Positions 40,969-47,380 of a DNA stretch of 47,380 nucleotides are shown here, in pieces (positions within the stretch are counted from its first letter, which is position 1; the number at the start of each line of letters is the position of its first letter). The DNA is from Rhodobacteraceae bacterium CG17_big_fil_post_rev_8_21_14_2_50_63_15 (lineage in GTDB: Bacteria; Pseudomonadota; Alphaproteobacteria; Rhodobacterales; Rhodobacteraceae): positions 5,944 through 53,323 of the forward strand of contig PFEY01000068.1 in assembly GCA_002783205.1 (NCBI GenBank), in the 5' to 3' direction. A program made the position numbers and the translations under genes. The notes under the pieces are model-generated. The model saw only the letters and a list, made by a program, of their open reading frames with translations. It did not search any database and was not told the origin of the DNA.

Positions 40969-42029
40969 GCCACGCCTTGTGCGATGAGATAGCGGGCGAC
41001 ATCGCGAAACGCCTGCGCTTGCGCGCTGTCGGGTTTCGACACCACGATGGGTGCGCCACCATCAGAGGCGATGCGGATATCGAGATGCAGCGGCACCTCG
41101 GCCAGAAGCGGCACGCCCAGTTTCTCGGCCTCGGCCTTGACCCCGCCATGGCCGAAAACATGTTCCTCGAAGCCGCAATTCGAGCAGATATGCGTTGACA
41201 TGTTCTCGATCATGCCCAGCACCGGCACATGCAACTGGTTGAACATGTCGATCGCCTTGCGGGCATCCAGAAGGGCGACATCCTGCGGCGTCGAGACGAT
41301 GATCGCGCCATCAACCACGGTCTTTTGGGCGAGGGTCATCTGCACATCGCCGGTGCCCGGAGGCAGATCGACAACGAGGCAGTCGAGCGCGCCCCATTGC
41401 ACCTGCATCAGCATCTGTTGCAGCGCACCCATCAGCATCGGGCCGCGCCAGACCACGGCCTGCCCCTCGTTGAGCATGAGACCGATCGACATCATCGTCA
41501 CGCCATGATTGCGCAGCGGCAGGATGGTCTTGCCGTCGGGGCTGGCGGGTCGGCCGGAAATGCCCAGCATCCGCGGTTGGCTTGGTCCATAGACATCGGC
41601 ATCGAGGAGGCCCACCCGCCGTCCCTCGGCCGCGAGCGCACAGGCGAGGTTGGCAGAGACGGTGGATTTGCCGACGCCCCCCTTGCCCGAGGCAATCGCG
41701 ATGATATGGGCCACGCCGGGCACATTCTGCGGACCTTTCGGCTCTGCCTTGCGGGCGGGCTTGAGATCGGGCGGGGTCTTTGTGGAATGGCCGGTGAGAA
41801 TCACCGAGACGGAGTCGACACCGGCCAATCCCTTGACGACCGCCTCGGCCGCATCGCGCACGGGTCTGTAGGTATCGGCCTTGGCCGGGTCGATCTCAAG
41901 CACGAAGCGCACGGTTGCGCCTTCGACGGTCAGGGCGCGCATGACGCCCGCCGCAACGATGTCGGATCCGCTGACCGGATCGCTGATGGTTTTCAGCGCC
42001 GCGAGGATGTCGTCTCTGGTGAGTGCCAC
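40965..42029 (-). CDS. apbC: Mrp/ApbC-type iron-sulfur carrier ATPase
   Basis: P-loop ATPase of 354 residues that carries and delivers [4Fe-4S] clusters. Seen: an N-terminal MIP18/DUF59 domain (ILAALKTISDPVSGSDIVAA), the deviant Walker A ASGKGGVGKST (about 112-122), LLDADVYGPSQPRML, VDLPPGTGDVQMTL, and the cluster-binding CxxC in MSTHICSNCGFEEHVFGHGG. Start is GTG at 42029. One base separates its start from the stop of the small DUF6494 gene. Close to formate dehydrogenase accessory genes, which need [4Fe-4S] clusters, though it also serves other proteins. Confidence 0.93.
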   Translation of the reverse strand: MALTRDDILAALKTISDPVSGSDIVAAGVMRALTVEGATVRFVLEIDPAKADTYRPVRDAAEAVVKGLAGVDSVSVILTGHSTKTPPDLKPARKAEPKGPQNVPGVAHIIAIASGKGGVGKSTVSANLACALAAEGRRVGLLDADVYGPSQPRMLGISGRPASPDGKTILPLRNHGVTMMSIGLMLNEGQAVVWRGPMLMGALQQMLMQVQWGALDCLVVDLPPGTGDVQMTLAQKTVVDGAIIVSTPQDVALLDARKAIDMFNQLHVPVLGMIENMSTHICSNCGFEEHVFGHGGVKAEAEKLGVPLLAEVPLHLDIRIASDGGAPIVVSKPDSAQAQAFRDVARYLIAQGVA

Positions 42030-42030
42030 G

Positions 42031-42225
42031 TCAGTCCTGTCCCTTGATCGTGCCGGTCACGGCATGTTCGACATCGAGCCCCTCGATGGTCAACACCATC
42101 CTGGCCTTGAACGCCTGCCCGGCGGTTGCCCCCTTCTGGCGCAGCGCTTCTTCGATCGCCTGTTGCGAGGTCACGCCCACCTGTTTGAGGAACTTGCGCA
42201 TTGACATGTTGAAATCGTCGCTCAT
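42031..42225 (-). CDS. Small conserved protein (DUF6494-like)
   Basis: A 64-residue protein, start set at MSDDFNMSMRKFLKQVGVTS (42225). The remainder reads QQAIEEALRQKGATAGQAFK, then MVLTIEGLDVEHAVTGTIKG. The pattern RKFLKxVGVTSQxxIE...GlxhxVxGxI agrees with a short alphaproteobacterial family I believe is DUF6494. First gene of the operon with Mrp/ApbC; one base separates them. Function unknown. Divergent from the cytochrome-type gene with about 60 bases between. Confidence 0.72.
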   Translation of the reverse strand: MSDDFNMSMRKFLKQVGVTSQQAIEEALRQKGATAGQAFKARMVLTIEGLDVEHAVTGTIKGQD

Positions 42226-42288
42226 GATCTTCTCCTTCATATGATCAAGACAGTTGACGCGGCCGCAGAGGTCTTTCTACCGTGGGCC

Positions 42289-43059
42289 ATGCGGGAAGGG
42301 AACTCAATCCGGAACTCTGGTCTGCGGATCCTGTCGGTCTGCATCGCCCTGCTTTTGCCTGTCGGGACGGGGGCGCAGGAGCGCGCGTTGCGGCTCAGCG
42401 CCCCGGTGGCCCTGATGGAGAGCGGGCTTATGGATCACCTGAGGCCGCGCTTCTCTCTGAAAACGGGCGTGAAGATCGAGATCGTGCCCGAAGGACAAGA
42501 GGCCGATATCGTGCTCAGCCCTGACGAGGGGCGCGCGGTGTTCGAGGGCGCGGGTGCGCTGTGGCGGATGCGGGTTGATGGTGCCCATCCGGGGGCCGCG
42601 CGCTTTGCCGACTGGCTGACCTCCGAGGTGGGGCAGCGCACCGTTGCCGGTTACGCGGTGGCCGGTCATGCGCCATTCAGCTTGCCCGAACCTGTCGATG
42701 AGGCCAAGCCTGCGGGTCTTTTCGATGGTGATCCCGCAGAAGGGAAACGGGTCTCGATTCTGTCTTGCGGAAGATGTCATGTGGTTGCGCCCGAGCGGGG
42801 CACGGGGTCCATCGGATCGACGCCATCCTTTGCCGTGCTGCGCGGGCTCCCCGATTGGGAGGCCCGTTTCCAGACGTTCTATCTGCTCAAGCCGCATCCC
42901 GCCTTTACGCAGGTCACTGGCGTCACGCCCTCGTTTGCGCCAAACCGGCCGCCGCCGATCGTGCCGGTCGAGGTCACACCCGAGGAGGTGCAGGCCATCC
43001 TCGCCTTTGTCGCGGGTCTGAGTCCCGCCGATCTGGGCGAACCGATCCAAGTTCAGTGA
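42289..43059 (+). CDS. Secreted c-type cytochrome with shortened TupA-like N-terminal domain
   Basis: A 256-residue exported protein. After a signal peptide (GLRILSVCIALLLPVGTGAQ), residues 34-130 resemble the two ends of a tungstate/molybdate-type binding protein: SGLMDHLRPRFSLKTGVKIEIV and AARFADWLTSEVGQRTVAGYAV. The middle of that fold (about 130 residues in TupA) is absent. A haem site CGRCH (Cys 160, 163, His 164) follows. No Met occurs after it, so the sixth haem ligand may be a His (for example His 203 in KPHPAF). A C-terminal helix VTPEEVQAILAFVAGL ends the domain. Start uncertain: ATG 42289 lacks a good ribosome-binding site. Convergent with the Fe-S protein, overlapping by seven bases. 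Probably an electron carrier linked to formate dehydrogenase (inference). Confidence 0.75.
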   Translation: MREGNSIRNSGLRILSVCIALLLPVGTGAQERALRLSAPVALMESGLMDHLRPRFSLKTGVKIEIVPEGQEADIVLSPDEGRAVFEGAGALWRMRVDGAHPGAARFADWLTSEVGQRTVAGYAVAGHAPFSLPEPVDEAKPAGLFDGDPAEGKRVSILSCGRCHVVAPERGTGSIGSTPSFAVLRGLPDWEARFQTFYLLKPHPAFTQVTGVTPSFAPNRPPPIVPVEVTPEEVQAILAFVAGLSPADLGEPIQVQ

Positions 43060-45008
43060 TCCTTGCGCTTGCCAAGGTAGTCGTCGGTGGTGCGCATACG
43101 CGGGCGCTCGCCCATGGCAAGGGGATTGTCGGTTGAACCGAACTGCGCGTTGATGCGGCAGCCCTCGCACATCTGGATCATGCGCGCGGCCTCTGAGGTA
43201 GCGAACATGGCGTGTTTGCCGGCGAGTTTTTCCGTGATCCGGTCAATCGTCGCCTTCGAGCCGAAAAGCGTGCCGCATTCGATGCAGGCGAAGGGCTCTT
43301 CCTCGTTCAGCACCACCTGAGTGAGGGCCGAGTCATCGAGGGTCATGCGCGGCTCGAGCGTGATCGCCTTTTCCGGGCAGATCGTGGCGCAGATGCCGCA
43401 TTGCAGGCAGGCGTCCTCTTGAAAGCGCAGTTGCGGCAGATCGGGATTGTCCAACAGCGCGCCCGAAGGGCAGAGCGAGACACATGACAGGCAGAGCGTG
43501 CAGGTGTCGGTATTGACCAGCACCGCGCCATATGGGGCGGTGGCGGGCAGGGAGAGCATACCGCCCGAAGGATTGAGGGATTTCGCGGCAAGGCGGGCCA
43601 CCTGTCGGCGGCTGCCCATCGGCAGAACCGGGGTGGCGATGGGCGCGGGCGGCGTGGCGCCATAGAGCGCATCGCAGAGCGCGTCGGGGTCGGTGAGGTC
43701 GAGCAGATGCACGCTGGCCGCCGCTGTCATGGCCTGCGCCAGGGGCACCTCCTGATCGAGGGCGTCGCGCTCGGTGGTGGGGGCCAGCAGGATCGTCACA
43801 TCGGCAAAGCCAGAGGCGAGGGCCGCGAGGATTTCTGCATGGCCAAACCCGGCGAGGGCCGGGGCCTCCATCGGGATGACATCGGCGGGCAGGCCGCGGC
43901 CGTGGCGGGCGGCGAGACGGATCATCTCGGTCCCATGCCCTGCATCATGCACCAGAAGGCGCGGGGCGATGCCACCCGCGCGGCGATAGGCAGAGGCCAG
44001 CGTCTGAATGCGCCGGAAGGTCATGTCGGGGGGCGGCGTGTCATAGGTGATGGCGCCGGAAGGACAGCGTGCGGAACAGGCGCCACAGCCGGCGCAGACC
44101 ATCGGGTCGATGCTGACGTGATCACCGTCCGGGGTGATGGCCCCGGTCGGGCAGATGTCGAGACATTTGCTGCACCCGGTCTGTCTGGCGCGGGAATGGG
44201 CGCAGAGCAGCGGCTCCAGTGCGACATAGAGCGGTTTTTCGAACGTGCCGATCATCTGAGCGGCCTCGAACACCGCATCCGAGACCGCGCTCAGGCTACC
44301 GGGGTCCGCGCGCAGGTAGCCGTCGCGTTTTTGTGGCGCAGGAAACATCGCTGTGCCGCCGGTGAGGTCGAGAATGATGTCGCATTGCGTCTGTCCGCCA
44401 TCGCGCGGCGCGGTCCAGCGCAGGGGGCCGCGCCCGCCGGGATCAACCTGTTGCAGCGCGTCCAAGCGCAGGTCAAACTGCCCGAGCGTTCCGCGCGCCT
44501 GCGTGATCCTGCCCCGGATCGTGTCGAAATCGCGGGTCTCCGGAGGGGGGGTATCGTCCGTCAGGAGCACCGTGACCCCGAGGATCGGCGCCAGTTTTTC
44601 CGCAGCGGGCAGCGCCACGTCTGCGGCCCCGATGATCAGGCAAAGCCCCTCGGAAATGACATCAAGCGTCTTTTCAGGGGGCGTGGGCAGGCTGGCGTCG
44701 GCCAGCAGCGCGGCCATTTTGGGCAGTTTGGGGGCCGGATCGTCGGACCAGCCGGCCCGGTCGCGCAAGTCGATGAAGGCGGGGCTCTCCACCTCGAGTT
44801 CGGTGGCCAGTTCCTCGAAGATGCGGCGCTCTTGCGCGCAGCAGATTATTGCGTTGCCTGTCGCGATCGCCTTGCTCGCCGCGTCGATTTCCTCGGTGCA
44901 CAGGGCAGTGTGAAGCCGTGAACACGTCAGGCCACTGGCCTTGGTGAGCCCATCGGGGGCAAGGGTCTGGGTGGAGGAGCAATTGCACAATATCAGATGT
45001 TTAGGCAT
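43053..45008 (-). CDS. Multi-[4Fe-4S] ferredoxin-type protein of the formate dehydrogenase region
   Basis: A 651-residue cytoplasmic iron-sulfur protein. Start set at MPKHLILCNCSSTQTL (45008). Four ferredoxin blocks are seen in two pairs: CSKCLDICPTGAI with CAGCGACSARCPSGAI (about 290-330), and CTLCLSCVSLCPSGAL with CLQCGICATICPEKAI (about 500-550). A further CIECG...MCEGC set near the end may bind zinc or another cluster. Between the pairs is a stretch (RLLVHDAGHGTEMIRLAARH, ILLAPTTERDALDQ) resembling the HdrA/MvhD-like delta domain. Divergent from the DUF3305/DUF3306/TorD genes. Likely passes electrons to or from formate dehydrogenase. Confidence 0.88.
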   Translation of the reverse strand: MPKHLILCNCSSTQTLAPDGLTKASGLTCSRLHTALCTEEIDAASKAIATGNAIICCAQERRIFEELATELEVESPAFIDLRDRAGWSDDPAPKLPKMAALLADASLPTPPEKTLDVISEGLCLIIGAADVALPAAEKLAPILGVTVLLTDDTPPPETRDFDTIRGRITQARGTLGQFDLRLDALQQVDPGGRGPLRWTAPRDGGQTQCDIILDLTGGTAMFPAPQKRDGYLRADPGSLSAVSDAVFEAAQMIGTFEKPLYVALEPLLCAHSRARQTGCSKCLDICPTGAITPDGDHVSIDPMVCAGCGACSARCPSGAITYDTPPPDMTFRRIQTLASAYRRAGGIAPRLLVHDAGHGTEMIRLAARHGRGLPADVIPMEAPALAGFGHAEILAALASGFADVTILLAPTTERDALDQEVPLAQAMTAAASVHLLDLTDPDALCDALYGATPPAPIATPVLPMGSRRQVARLAAKSLNPSGGMLSLPATAPYGAVLVNTDTCTLCLSCVSLCPSGALLDNPDLPQLRFQEDACLQCGICATICPEKAITLEPRMTLDDSALTQVVLNEEEPFACIECGTLFGSKATIDRITEKLAGKHAMFATSEAARMIQMCEGCRINAQFGSTDNPLAMGERPRMRTTDDYLGKRKDH

Positions 45009-45411
45009 GTTTACTCCGGTGTTTTTCACGTCTGGGAACCGGATCTGACCGATCGCGTTGGGCAGACCTTAGTCACGATTCGAAGCGCCCGTAAACCGCA
45101 ATTCGAATCGCGCAGCAGGAGAGATGCGACCGAGGAGGAGGCCGGTCTAATCCTGATTGATTCTGTTTGTTTGCAACAGCTTGCCATGCGGCAATGCAGC
45201 ATTGAAAGGGACAATGTGGACAATCTGTCCTTTGTCGGGCGCGGCCCTGTCTGGAGGGGTTCAAAATGTCCGGATCGCACCGGATGTGGACTGTCGCATA
45301 CAGAAAATGCTTTGCGCGGTCAGAAATCTGGACCAATCTTGGCGCGACACAAGGTCACTCGACGCAAGACAGGGACGGCAAGGAAGCGTGACGCACATCC
45401 AGGAAAAAGAG
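45009..45411. promoter_or_regulatory. Divergent regulatory region of the formate dehydrogenase accessory genes
   Basis: About 400 bases between the Fe-S protein gene and the DUF3305 gene, without a called gene. It holds TTGCC-ATGC-GGCAA (45181-45194), a dyad with five-base arms, and GGACA-ATC-TGTCC (45218-45230), a palindrome preceded by a direct GGACAAT repeat (45209-45215). TTGAAA at 45202 could be a -35. No clear FNR box (TTGAT-N4-ATCAA) was seen. The region is more AT-rich than its neighbours. Confidence 0.45.
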
Positions 45412-45966
45412 ATGATGGTGCCGCTTGGCGTCGTCATCCGCAAAACGGCCGGTGTGACCCGTTGGGCGAAGTGGGCGTGGCGTGCCGTGGCGGTGGTGCC
45501 GGGGGCAACGCAGGCGGACTGGCGCGAGTTGAGGCGAGATGGCGAGGCGGTTGATTATCATGCGGCGACGGTGACGCTGGATCTGCATCACACCCAGACC
45601 GAGGCCTATCTGCACGCGCTCTCGGCCAAGGTGCCTTCGGTTTTCGTGATCCTGCGTAAACGCATCGGCGTCGATGCGGCCCGCGCGCCGTTCAAGGTTG
45701 TAATGGTCACGGCCTCGCCCTTTGAAGCGCAGGATTATTGCGAGAATGGCGAGGATATCGTGGAGAGTGTGCCGATGCCCGAAGGGCTGGTGGCGCTGAT
45801 CCGTGATTTCATCGAGGCGCATCACGAGGAAGAAGCTTTCAGCAAGCGCCGTCGCGACAAGTTGGCCGAAGTTCCGGCGCAGGACGGGATTGGCGATCCG
45901 CGCATCGTGCAGGCCCGCGATGTCTATGCCACGCCGCACCGCGCACGCCGGGGGAGGCTGAATTGA
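45412..45966 (+). CDS. DUF3305 protein (formate dehydrogenase accessory)
   Basis: A 184-residue protein of the DUF3305 family, found next to formate dehydrogenase genes in many proteobacteria. Seen: VPLGVVIRKTAGVTRWAKWA, then WRAVAVVPG, LHHTQTEAYLHALSAKVPSV, FVILRK and VVMVTASPFEAQDYCENGED, then VPMPEGLVALIRDFIEAHHEEE, in the normal family order. Start chosen at ATG 45412 because AGGA lies seven bases upstream; the longer open frame has no resemblance. The stop overlaps the next gene by four bases. Biochemical role unknown; context suggests maturation or assembly of the enzyme. Confidence 0.88.
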   Translation: MMVPLGVVIRKTAGVTRWAKWAWRAVAVVPGATQADWRELRRDGEAVDYHAATVTLDLHHTQTEAYLHALSAKVPSVFVILRKRIGVDAARAPFKVVMVTASPFEAQDYCENGEDIVESVPMPEGLVALIRDFIEAHHEEEAFSKRRRDKLAEVPAQDGIGDPRIVQARDVYATPHRARRGRLN

Positions 45967-46580
45967 ACCGGAGGTCGGATTTCTGGTCGCGCCGCAAGGC
46001 GCAGGTTGAGGCCGAAGCGCGCGACGAGGCGCGGCTTGTGGAGACGCAAGAGCTTGCGGCGCGTGAGGCGCAACTGGCTGAGAAAACCGATGCAGAACTC
46101 TGCGAGGAACTGGGCTTGCCGGATCCTGACCTGCTGAAAATGGGAGATGATTTTCGCGCTTTCATGGCCAAGGCGGTGCCGGAACGGCTGCGTCGGCGCG
46201 CGTTGCGGCGATTGTGGGTCAGCAACCCGGTCTTGGCCAATCTCGACGGCCTGATCGATTATGCCGAGGATTACACGGACAGCGCCAGGGTCGTCGCGAA
46301 CATGAAAACCGCCTATCAGGTCGGCAAGGGCATGTTGGCGCATGTCGAGGAAATGGCGCGACAGGCCGAAGCGCTGGTCAATCCGCTGGTCGCGCAAGAC
46401 CCCGATCAAGACCCCGATGAGGTGGCCGACGTCGCGGCACAGGAGCCGCCGACCGAGGCGGCGCTGGCAGAGGCGGAGGTAGCAGTGGAGGCAGAGACCG
46501 GAGAGGCAACCATCGCCCTGGCTCCGCCGCGCCGCCGGTTGCGGTTTCAATTTCAAGATCAGGCGGGCGTATCTGCATGA
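45963..46580 (+). CDS. DUF3306 protein (formate dehydrogenase accessory)
   Basis: A 205-residue DUF3306 protein, usual partner of DUF3305. Seen: an Arg/Glu-rich start (FWSRRKAQVEAEARDEARLV), then LGLPDPDLLKMGDDFRAFMA, VPERLRRRALRRLWVSNPVL and NLDGLIDYAEDYTD, which are the conserved core, followed by an acidic low-complexity tail (PDQDPDEVADVAAQEPPTEA) and a basic end (PPRRRLRFQF). The start overlaps DUF3305 and the stop overlaps the TorD gene, so they form a tight operon. Function unknown. Confidence 0.88.
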   Translation: MNRRSDFWSRRKAQVEAEARDEARLVETQELAAREAQLAEKTDAELCEELGLPDPDLLKMGDDFRAFMAKAVPERLRRRALRRLWVSNPVLANLDGLIDYAEDYTDSARVVANMKTAYQVGKGMLAHVEEMARQAEALVNPLVAQDPDQDPDEVADVAAQEPPTEAALAEAEVAVEAETGEATIALAPPRRRLRFQFQDQAGVSA

Positions 46581-47206
46581 CCCAACACGAGGCCATCATG
46601 GACCAACAGACCGCAACGACCGCGATTGACGCAGAGGACCGCCTTCGTGCCGATCTCTACGATTTCCTCGCGGCCCTTCTGGCGCGGCCGCCGGCACCGG
46701 ATCTTTTGGCCAGGACAGCCGACCTGAGGGGCGACGACACCGCGCTGGGAGAGGCCGTTTCGGCGCTGGCGCGCGTTGCGAGGGTCAGCAAAGCCTCTGG
46801 GGTCGAGCGCGAGTTCAACGCGCTTTTCATTGGTTTGGGGCGGGGGGAGTTGCTGCCCTATGCGAGCTATTATCTGACCGGGTTTCTCAACGAGAAGCCG
46901 TTGGCAGGGCTGCGCCGAGACATGGCTGCGCGCGGTATGCAGCGGGGGCCAAATGTCTATGAGCCAGAGGACAACATCGCCTCGGTGATGGAGATGATGG
47001 CGGGGCTCATTCTGGGGCGCTTTGGCGCTCCGGCATCCATTGCCGATCAGAAGGCGTTCTTTGGCAAGCATATCGGCCCTTGGGCGGGGCATTTTTTTAC
47101 GGATTTGGAAGCAGCGACCCACTCGGTTCTCTACGCCTCGGTCGGCGCAGTCGGGCGGGCGTTCATGGAAATCGAGGCGCAAGGCTTTCGAATGAGCGGG
47201 GCTTGA
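46577..47206 (+). CDS. TorD/DmsD-family chaperone
   Basis: A 209-residue TorD-type redox-enzyme chaperone that helps insert the molybdenum or tungsten cofactor and proofreads the Tat signal. Seen: ADLYDFLAALLARPPAPDLL, then REFNALFIGLGRGELLPYASYYLTGF, GLRRDMAARGMQR and YEPEDNIASVMEMMAGLI, matching E(Y/F)xxLFxG...P..S.Y and the EPEDxIA block. Two start ATGs (46577 and 46598) are in frame; the first overlaps DUF3306. The next gene encodes a Tat-signal protein, consistent with its role. Confidence 0.9.
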   Translation: MTQHEAIMDQQTATTAIDAEDRLRADLYDFLAALLARPPAPDLLARTADLRGDDTALGEAVSALARVARVSKASGVEREFNALFIGLGRGELLPYASYYLTGFLNEKPLAGLRRDMAARGMQRGPNVYEPEDNIASVMEMMAGLILGRFGAPASIADQKAFFGKHIGPWAGHFFTDLEAATHSVLYASVGAVGRAFMEIEAQGFRMSGA

Positions 47207-47260
47207 TCCCGTGATGCAACCGGCGGAGATATTCGTCACAACGAGGGGAGGGAAACCTAC

Positions 47261-47380
47261 ATGACCCGGAAAACCGACGCTGGCAGCAGCCGCCGTGATT
47301 TTCTGAAACTGGCCGCAACCGGCGCACCCGCAATCGCGGTCGCGACCGTGGTGACGGCGGGCACGGCAGAGGCTGCCGAG
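47261..47380 (+). CDS. Tat-signal small protein of the formate dehydrogenase region (partial)
   Basis: Only the first 40 codons are inside the window. Seen: GAGGGGAGGGAA as a strong ribosome-binding site, then a twin-arginine signal SRRDFLKL (Arg 11-12) with a hydrophobic core (AATGAPAIAVATVVTAGTAEA) and an AEAAE cleavage-like end. This matches the short 'formate dehydrogenase region TAT target' proteins that usually precede the catalytic subunit gene. The rest lies beyond the right edge. Confidence 0.8.
   Translation, partial: MTRKTDAGSSRRDFLKLAATGAPAIAVATVVTAGTAEAAE

Noticed and set aside
43707..44921. 404-codon open frame opposite the Fe-S protein
   Set aside because: Antisense shadow; Gly/Arg-rich composition without motifs, while the opposite strand has four clear ferredoxin blocks.
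1..47380. CRISPR array, prophage or complete insertion sequence
   Set aside because: No regularly spaced repeats, cas genes, phage structural genes or intact transposase were seen on either strand.

Overview
The window reads as chromosomal DNA of an alphaproteobacterium, most likely a marine Rhodobacteraceae (Roseobacter-type). The support is high GC content, tightly packed operons with 4-base overlaps, polyamine-type ABC transporters, a divergent metF/metR pair, the small families assigned here from memory as DUF6494, DUF6505 and DUF4444, and a formate dehydrogenase accessory cluster with DUF3305 and DUF3306. All calls come from reading the sequence; no database search was run.

Layout. (1) 1-6.6 kb, minus strand: an operon made of a periplasmic binding protein, two permeases and an ATPase of the spermidine/putrescine type, followed in overlapping order by a GT1 glycosyltransferase, a small cupin and an aldehyde dehydrogenase that runs off the left edge. 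The dehydrogenase lacks an internal block of about 65-70 residues. (2) 6.9-8.6 kb: a decayed AraC-type regulator and an intact LuxR-type regulator. (3) 8.7-13.6 kb, plus strand: a second polyamine-type ABC operon (ATPase, Tat-exported binding protein, two permeases) ending in a short-chain dehydrogenase. (4) 13.9-15.5 kb: a CbpA/CbpM chaperone pair and tRNA-Gly(GCC). (5) 15.6-21.9 kb: a small conserved protein, a calcineurin-type phosphoesterase, pyruvate carboxylase and an FMN-dependent alpha-hydroxy-acid oxidase. (6) 22-29.3 kb: a PcrA/UvrD helicase, valyl-tRNA synthetase, an Lrp regulator and a divergent ornithine-type decarboxylase. (7) 29.4-37.5 kb: a DUF2235 hydrolase, a thioesterase, metF/metR, a membrane protein, an XRE regulator divergent from a fatty-acid desaturase, an EamA exporter, a NUDIX hydrolase and a DUF983 protein. 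(8) 37.7-39.7 kb: an EF-hand protein, an ECF sigma factor, a probable anti-sigma protein and a ZraP/CnrX-like periplasmic protein. (9) 39.8-47.4 kb: a DUF6494, Mrp/ApbC, DUF4444 and DUF6505 operon, a c-type cytochrome with a shortened TupA-like N-terminal domain, a multi-[4Fe-4S] protein, DUF3305, DUF3306, a TorD chaperone, and the start of a Tat-signal protein that normally precedes formate dehydrogenase.

Themes. Two polyamine-like uptake systems and an ornithine-type decarboxylase suggest active polyamine or amino-acid metabolism. Pyruvate carboxylase sits near a hydroxy-acid oxidase (C3 metabolism). The right end is dedicated to building a molybdenum or tungsten formate dehydrogenase: Fe-S carrier, ferredoxin, TorD chaperone and Tat substrate. 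No CRISPR array, complete insertion sequence, prophage or obvious defence island was seen. The most unusual items are the TupA-like/cytochrome c chimera, the GT1-cupin-ALDH tail on a polyamine ABC operon with its internally deleted ALDH, an inverted-pair GAGTATTT intergenic element, and the two palindromes between the XRE regulator and the desaturase.
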